A stretch of DNA of 64,000 bases. Origin: Negativicutes bacterium (GTDB lineage: Bacteria; Bacillota_C; Negativicutes; Sporomusales_B; JARLHX01). The position numbers were made by a program, and so were the translations under genes. The notes beneath the pieces are model-generated. The model did not search any database and was not told where the DNA came from. It saw nothing but the letters and a program-made list of their open reading frames with translations. Location: NCBI GenBank assembly GCA_031292035.1, contig JARLHX010000375.1, positions 310,001 through 374,000 of the forward strand, read 5' to 3'. Shown here in pieces: positions 59,464 through 64,000 of this stretch. The number at the start of each line of letters is the position of its first letter. The stretch's first letter is position 1.

Positions 59464-61332
59464 TTATTTTGCAAATCCCCAGGACTGCATTTTGCGCCAC
59501 AGCGTGGTCCTGTTTATGCCAAGACGCTGGGCTGTTTTGGTGTAATTATATTTTTCCTCCAGCAGCACCTGCTCAATCTGCTTTCTCTCCAATACCCGCA
59601 GTTGATCCCCTCCGGACTCCTGCTCCGAAGGTTTGTCGGCAATAACCAGTTCCCGGCTAATATCGGCCTCTTCGATCATCGGTCCCGCAGCCAAGAGCGC
59701 CACCCGCTCAATCACGTTTTCCAACTCGCGGATATTTCCAGGCCAACGGTACACTTGCAGCAGCTTTAAGGCCGCTGGAGTAATCCCCACTTCTTTAGCC
59801 CGCGACAGATGCAATCTGCCCAGCAGCCCGGATACCAGGGCCGGGATATCCTCAATCCGCTCGCGCAGCGGCGGAAGGTGAAGCCGCAATACATTCAAAC
59901 GATAATATAAATCATCGCGAAATTTCTTCAGTTCGATGAGTTCAGCCAAATTCTGGTTGGATGACGATATGATGCGGACATTGACAGGAATGACATTGTC
60001 CGCCCCCAGCCGCATCACTTCCCGTTCCTGCAATACGCGAAGCAGTCTGGCCTGCAATGAGGAAGGCATCTCACTGATTTCGTCCAAAAATATCGTCCCG
60101 CCGTGAGCCAGCTCAAACATCCCCTGCTTGCCGCCTCGTTTCGCGCCGGTAAACGCCCCTTCCACGTAGCCGAACAATTCACTTTCCAGCAAATTCTCCG
60201 GCAATGCCGCGCAGTTAATGGCGACAAACGGGCCATTTTTCCGGCTGGATAAATTGTGAAGACTCTGCGCCACCCGCTCTTTGCCAGTTCCGGATTCCCC
60301 GGTAAGCAGCACTGTTGCGTCAGTCAGCGCATACTGGCGCACCCGGGCTTTTATCGCTTGCATCGCAGCAGAGGATCCAATGAGATTCTCAAAGCGATAT
60401 TTGGCCAACAGGCCTTTTTTGTTGAGCTTCTGGCGAATCACCTGCTCAAACCGTTGCAGCTGGGTTGCATCCTGAATATTGGCGACAGCCCCTACCACTT
60501 CATCGCCCAGTTTAATGGGAATCCTCCTGATCGCGAACACTTTGTCCCCAATTGTTTTTATGCCTTCGCGTTCATACGAACCACCGTTCAAACAATTTCG
60601 CAACTGATCGTCAGGCCTGATATCGCCGATATATTTCCCGATAGCCGCTGACGCCTCAAGCTGAAAAGTCTGTCCGGCAGCGGGATTGCACACCGTGACA
60701 AAACCGTTTTTATCAACCGCAATGATTCCCTCTGCCGACGAGTTAACTATCGTCCGGAAAAGTTCGTTGCGCACCCGTTCAGCTTCTTGGGCTTTGGCAA
60801 TTTCCAGGGCTTCCCTGATCGCTCTTTTGATTGCTTCAGGTCCAGAATCGAGCGATTCAACCATAAAGCCCAGACGTTTTGCCGCCTCAGCCCCGTCCCC
60901 GTCGCCGACCACTCCTGTCACACCTGCTTGGGCAAGTTCTCGTAATATCTGCTGCAAATCCTCGGCGCTCGACCAGGGCCGCATGAAAATTTGCGTCGAC
61001 CCGATCTCAAGATCTTGCACCGAGGCATCAATCATATTGCTATTGGTCACAACGGCAATCTTGTCAGCGCCATTCGCAACCAAACGGTGAATCGGCGGCA
61101 AAAAATCATAAAATGTCGCAGTGATGCTCACCACCGGTTTTCCGGTTTCTTTGTTGATCGCCTTAGCTCTGCCGCCGCGACTGATAAAAACACTAACCTC
61201 TGGATAGGCTAAGGCGAGTTCTCTTACCGGCGTCTTGCTCTCAATACGAATGCCCAGCTCCATCTCCGCCAAAACTTGAGCGGCGACTTTTGCCATGCTC
61301 TGGGTAATAGCCACAAAGAGAATGGCTTCCAT
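59464..61332 (-). CDS. PrpR-type sigma-54-dependent activator
   Basis: A 622-residue enhancer-binding protein. An N-terminal PrpR/PAC2-like receptor domain (about 1-180) precedes a PAS domain (about 190-310). The AAA+ core has Walker A GESGTGKE, GAFTGA and Walker B IFLDEISEM, and the C-terminus an HTH (NYTKTAQRLGINRTTLWRKM). PrpR receptors sense small metabolites such as 2-methylcitrate. The start is ATG 61332 after AAGGGGGA. It most likely drives the downstream transporter-lactonase-amidohydrolase operon. Confidence 0.93.
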   Translation of the reverse strand: MEAILFVAITQSMAKVAAQVLAEMELGIRIESKTPVRELALAYPEVSVFISRGGRAKAINKETGKPVVSITATFYDFLPPIHRLVANGADKIAVVTNSNMIDASVQDLEIGSTQIFMRPWSSAEDLQQILRELAQAGVTGVVGDGDGAEAAKRLGFMVESLDSGPEAIKRAIREALEIAKAQEAERVRNELFRTIVNSSAEGIIAVDKNGFVTVCNPAAGQTFQLEASAAIGKYIGDIRPDDQLRNCLNGGSYEREGIKTIGDKVFAIRRIPIKLGDEVVGAVANIQDATQLQRFEQVIRQKLNKKGLLAKYRFENLIGSSAAMQAIKARVRQYALTDATVLLTGESGTGKERVAQSLHNLSSRKNGPFVAINCAALPENLLESELFGYVEGAFTGAKRGGKQGMFELAHGGTIFLDEISEMPSSLQARLLRVLQEREVMRLGADNVIPVNVRIISSSNQNLAELIELKKFRDDLYYRLNVLRLHLPPLRERIEDIPALVSGLLGRLHLSRAKEVGITPAALKLLQVYRWPGNIRELENVIERVALLAAGPMIEEADISRELVIADKPSEQESGGDQLRVLERKQIEQVLLEEKYNYTKTAQRLGINRTTLWRKMQSWGFAK

Positions 61333-61674
61333 AGCGTTTCCCCCTTCGCTGCCGATTTGACGCAACGAATATTTTTTCTGTCTTAACATTCCGGATAAAC
61401 CAACTTCTTATTAGCTATCTATTAGCCTCAAGCAACGACTTGTCCTTCACTGCCATAAAAAATCGCCGTCATATCATGATATTTTATTGGGTTGGCAAAT
61501 TATCACCGCGCCTTGATAAACAACTCTCCGCCCCATGGATGCCAATCTATAAGATAATAAAAAATACCTCATCCCGAAACAGACAAGGCTCCAAATTTCA
61601 CCTTATTGACGTGTCACGATATTATAAAAATTGAGCCACTCCGAAGAGCAGCTCAACACCAAACAAAATTATAT
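61333..61674. other. Intergenic region between the PrpR-type gene and tRNAs
   Basis: No gene or confident promoter is seen. It is A/T-rich and presumably holds the regulator promoter and the 3' end of the tRNA transcript. Confidence 0.5.
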
Positions 61675-61750
<76 letters not shown>

Positions 61751-61758
61751 GGGGATTT

Positions 61759-61833
61759 TGGTGACCCGTAGGGGACTCGAACCCCTGTTAACGCCGTGAA
61801 AGGGCGCTGTCTTAACCGCTTGACCAACGGGCC
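61759..61833 (-). tRNA. tRNA-Glu (UUC)
   Basis: Acceptor GGCCCGT/ACGGGTC, anticodon loop CTTTCAC (anticodon TTC), T-arm GGTTCGAGTCC and encoded CCA. Confidence 0.95.
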
Positions 61834-61849
61834 ATATTACAAAATAATT

Positions 61850-61924
61850 TGGTGGGCCCACCTGGGATCGAACCAGGGACCAGCCGGTTATGAGCCGGCT
61901 GCTCTACCGCTGAGCTATAGGCCC
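61850..61924 (-). tRNA. tRNA with CAU anticodon (Met, or Ile2)
   Basis: Acceptor GGGCCTA/TGGGCCC, anticodon stem GCCGG/CCGGC and loop CTCATAA (anticodon CAT), encoded CCA. Elongator Met is favoured from the Asn-Met-Glu-Val cluster order. A lysidine-modified Ile2 cannot be ruled out by eye; it is not an initiator. Confidence 0.85.
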
Positions 61925-61979
61925 TGAAGACATTTAAAACAGGTTTTCCGAAGAAAGCCTGTTTTAGCAAGCAAATAAA

Positions 61980-62054
61980 TGGCTCCTCGAGTAGGACTCG
62001 AACCTACAACATCTCGGTTAACAGCCGAGTGCTCTACCATTGAGCTATCGAGGA
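61980..62054 (-). tRNA. tRNA-Asn (GUU)
   Basis: Acceptor TCCTCGA/TCGAGGA, anticodon stem CTCGG/CCGAG with loop CTGTTAA (anticodon GTT), encoded CCA. First tRNA of the cluster. Confidence 0.95.
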
Positions 62055-62154
62055 ATGTCCACCGACAAAATATATTATAAAACAGCGGCGGTGTAACGTC
62101 AATAGGTTCAAGTAATTTTTTTACGGTAAATTAGGGCAAATCCTCTATCCTATC

Positions 62155-63264
62155 TTATTCGAGAAAATCTTTCAGCTTTTTGCTGCGGCTGGGATGGCGC
62201 AATTTACGGAGCGCTTTAGCCTCGATCTGGCGAATCCGCTCGCGGGTGACGCCAAAATGCTGGCCCACTTCTTCCAGAGTCCGGGCCCGCCCGTCGTCCA
62301 GTCCGAAACGCAGACGCAATACCTTTTCTTCTCTGGGTGTCAAAGTTTCCAGAACCTCTTCCAACTGTTCTTTGAGCAGCATAAAAGAAGCAGCCTCAGC
62401 CGGAGCCGGAGCGTCCTGGTCCTCGATAAAGTCGCCAAGATGCGAATCTTCCTCTTCACCGATCGGCGTTTCCAGCGACACCGGTTCCTGAGCAATCTTC
62501 ATGATCTCCCGCACCCGCTCGACGCTGACATCCATCTCTTTGGCGATCTCTTCCGGGTTTGGTTCTCTTCCAAGTTCCTGGAGCAACTGGCGGGATACAC
62601 GGATCAGCTTGTTAATGGTTTCCACCATATGCACCGGAATACGAATAGTACGGGCTTGATCGGCAATCGCCCGAGTAATGGCCTGCCTGATCCACCAGGT
62701 GGCATAGGTGCTGAATTTATAACCCTTATTATAATCAAATTTTTCTACTGCCTTGATCAATCCGAGGTTGCCTTCCTGAATCAAATCCAAGAACAGCATG
62801 CCCCGCCCTACATAACGTTTGGCGATGCTGACTACCAGCCTGAGATTGGCCTCCGCCAAGCGGCGTTTGGCTTCCTCGTCGCCCTGTTCCATGCGTTTAG
62901 CCAGAACAATTTCTTCTTCCCCTGTGAGCAAGGGAACCCGACCAATCTCCTTTAGGTACATCCGGACAGGATCATCAATGCTGATCCCTTCCGGAACGGA
63001 CAGGTCAATATCCACCTCTTCCGGAGCAGGCTCGATCCCGGTGATATCCGCGTCATCCAAGGGCTCAACATCGGGAATCTCGTCGACTATTTCAATTCCC
63101 TTGTTGGTGAAGACCTCGTACATATCGTCAATCTCGTCAGGAGTCAGATCTTCATTTTGGAGGGTATCCATGATTTCGGCGTATGTCAGCATGCCGCCAC
63201 GCTTCTTGCCTTTATGCAGCAGCTCATTTACGTGCTCAGTTGGTAGATTCTTTTTATCTGTCAT
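62155..63264 (-). CDS. rpoD: Primary sigma factor RpoD (SigA)
   Basis: A 369-residue sigma-70 of the short Firmicute type. Region 1.2 ([17 protein letters not shown]), region 2 ([43 protein letters not shown]) and region 4 ([29 protein letters not shown]) are all present. The start is ATG 63264 after GAGGAGGGG. It follows dnaG by about 50 bp, the normal macromolecular-synthesis arrangement. Confidence 0.97.
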   Translation of the reverse strand: MTDKKNLPTEHVNELLHKGKKRGGMLTYAEIMDTLQNEDLTPDEIDDMYEVFTNKGIEIVDEIPDVEPLDDADITGIEPAPEEVDIDLSVPEGISIDDPVRMYLKEIGRVPLLTGEEEIVLAKRMEQGDEEAKRRLAEANLRLVVSIAKRYVGRGMLFLDLIQEGNLGLIKAVEKFDYNKGYKFSTYATWWIRQAITRAIADQARTIRIPVHMVETINKLIRVSRQLLQELGREPNPEEIAKEMDVSVERVREIMKIAQEPVSLETPIGEEEDSHLGDFIEDQDAPAPAEAASFMLLKEQLEEVLETLTPREEKVLRLRFGLDDGRARTLEEVGQHFGVTRERIRQIEAKALRKLRHPSRSKKLKDFLE

Positions 63265-63317
63265 CTTATTCCCCTCCTCCCTCGGCATTCCCCGGACAAG
63301 TTACATCTTTCGTTGGC

Positions 63318-64000
63318 TTATGATTGGTGCAATTTGCTAATTTCATCTTTTATTCGCTGACTTTCGGCTAATTCCTGCAGAAAGTTGCTATCCCCCATGC
63401 GTTCTAATTCGTCAGCCCGTAGCCGGTGCTGTTCGTAGCGATTTTTCAAATGGGCCAGTCGTATGACTTTGAGACAATCATCGACCATCCGGGCAATATC
63501 ACTAAATTGACTCTCCATGACCATAATATTCGATAACTCATTGCCTGCTTCTGGTGGCAAATCAACTGCCAGCATATCTGGCGCTAGATTTTTTCCCATA
63601 TTATACGCAGTAAAAATCGAATTGATGATTGGTTTGCGGTCTCGTCCCTGAATATCGGTATCGCCAAGCTGAGCCTGTACATACGGGATGATGGAATGAT
63701 CTTCAACCATCAGCCGGATCAGGTGCCTTTCGGCGGTCACAGTAGCCACTGCCGGTTGCCGCGCCAAGGCAGCAATAGCACTAGTTTTCCCCTGATTTAC
63801 ATTTTTATCCTTTTTAATAATAGCAATATATTTCTTGATTTCAGTTCTGATCGAACTTTCATCAATGGCCAGCAGTTCAGATAACCTTGCGATATGAGCG
63901 TTCACCTCAACCGCGTTTTCTGCTTCCGCCAAAGCCGGAACTACTTTGGAAACCACACTCACCTTGCCCTCAAGGCTGGAATAGTCGGTCGTTTCAACCG
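63318..64000 (-). CDS. dnaG: DNA primase DnaG, C-terminal part (cut by window edge)
   Basis: The last 227 or so residues of DnaG. The frame stays open beyond GTG 63962 to the window end (VETTDYSSLEGK before VSVVSKVVPALAEAENAVE), so the gene begins outside. The visible part covers the end of the RNA-polymerase domain and the helicase-binding domain. It lies directly upstream of rpoD. Confidence 0.92.
   Translation of the reverse strand, partial: VETTDYSSLEGKVSVVSKVVPALAEAENAVEVNAHIARLSELLAIDESSIRTEIKKYIAIIKKDKNVNQGKTSAIAALARQPAVATVTAERHLIRLMVEDHSIIPYVQAQLGDTDIQGRDRKPIINSIFTAYNMGKNLAPDMLAVDLPPEAGNELSNIMVMESQFSDIARMVDDCLKVIRLAHLKNRYEQHRLRADELERMGDSNFLQELAESQRIKDEISKLHQS

Noticed and set aside
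61530..61550. Sigma-54 promoter upstream of the PrpR-type gene (TGGCATCCATGGGGC)
   Set aside because: The -24 box fits but the -12 box lacks TT before GC, so support is too weak.

Overview
The window looks like a chromosomal segment of an anaerobic, diderm Firmicute of the Negativicutes, most likely Sporomusaceae (acetogen or fermenter type). This is inference from gene content: FixABCX electron-transfer genes, a 2-oxoacid:ferredoxin oxidoreductase, a Tat-exported membrane [NiFe] hydrogenase, an MqnE-like menaquinone enzyme, siroheme-route heme enzymes (AhbC/AhbD), a UGA-containing selenoprotein gene, many sigma-54 promoters, and a dnaG-rpoD/tRNA/trmK/nif3/rnpB neighbourhood. Base composition is fairly even and I saw no insertion sequence, prophage or CRISPR array.

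Region 1 (1-20.3 kb) is a catabolic acyl-CoA island. A minus-strand operon of about 13 kb encodes a CoA-transferase, two 4-hydroxybutyryl-CoA dehydratase paralogues, FixABCX, an acyl-CoA dehydrogenase, an iron alcohol dehydrogenase, an SDR, an enoyl-CoA hydratase, an MBL hydrolase and a MarR regulator. Next to it are a flavoprotein/NifU pair, a sigma-54 activator (16575-18320), a second acyl-CoA dehydrogenase and a VOC protein. Four minus-strand sigma-54 promoters (152-167, 14946-14961, 16459-16474, 19734-19749) share a TGGCATx-N4-TTGC layout. A GTTAC-N4-GTAAC palindrome lies 56-95 bp upstream of three of them and is probably the activator's binding site.

Region 2 (20.4-26.5 kb) holds a four-subunit 2-oxoacid:ferredoxin oxidoreductase, a GT2 glycosyltransferase, an MqnE-like radical SAM enzyme, AroH chorismate mutase and a DUF1540 protein. 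Region 3 (26.5-38.1 kb) is the respiratory hydrogenase block: small and large subunits, cytochrome b, maturation protease, a HyaF-like protein and a HesB-like selenoprotein with an in-frame UGA. It continues with AhbC/AhbD, a polyferredoxin, TatA, a two-component system with a Met/Gly-rich sensor segment, and thioredoxin.

Region 4 (38.2-47 kb) is a reductive pyrimidine/hydantoin catabolic operon (NCS1 permease, hydantoinase, PreA, aminotransferase, M20 carbamoylase) with a PucR regulator. Region 5 (47.1-55.5 kb) holds a nitroreductase, RNase P RNA, a TPP-riboswitch-controlled thiSGHFE operon, and the housekeeping genes zinc-ribbon protein, nif3, trmK and thpR. Region 6 (55.6-61.4 kb) is an anion-transporter/lactonase/amidohydrolase operon with its own sigma-54 promoter and a PrpR-type activator. 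Region 7 (61.7-64 kb) has four tRNAs, rpoD and the 3' part of dnaG.

The most interesting items are the selenoprotein gene at 26551-26841, whose ORF is broken by UGA in a normal gene call, and the sigma-54/palindrome regulon over the 4-hydroxyacyl-CoA island.
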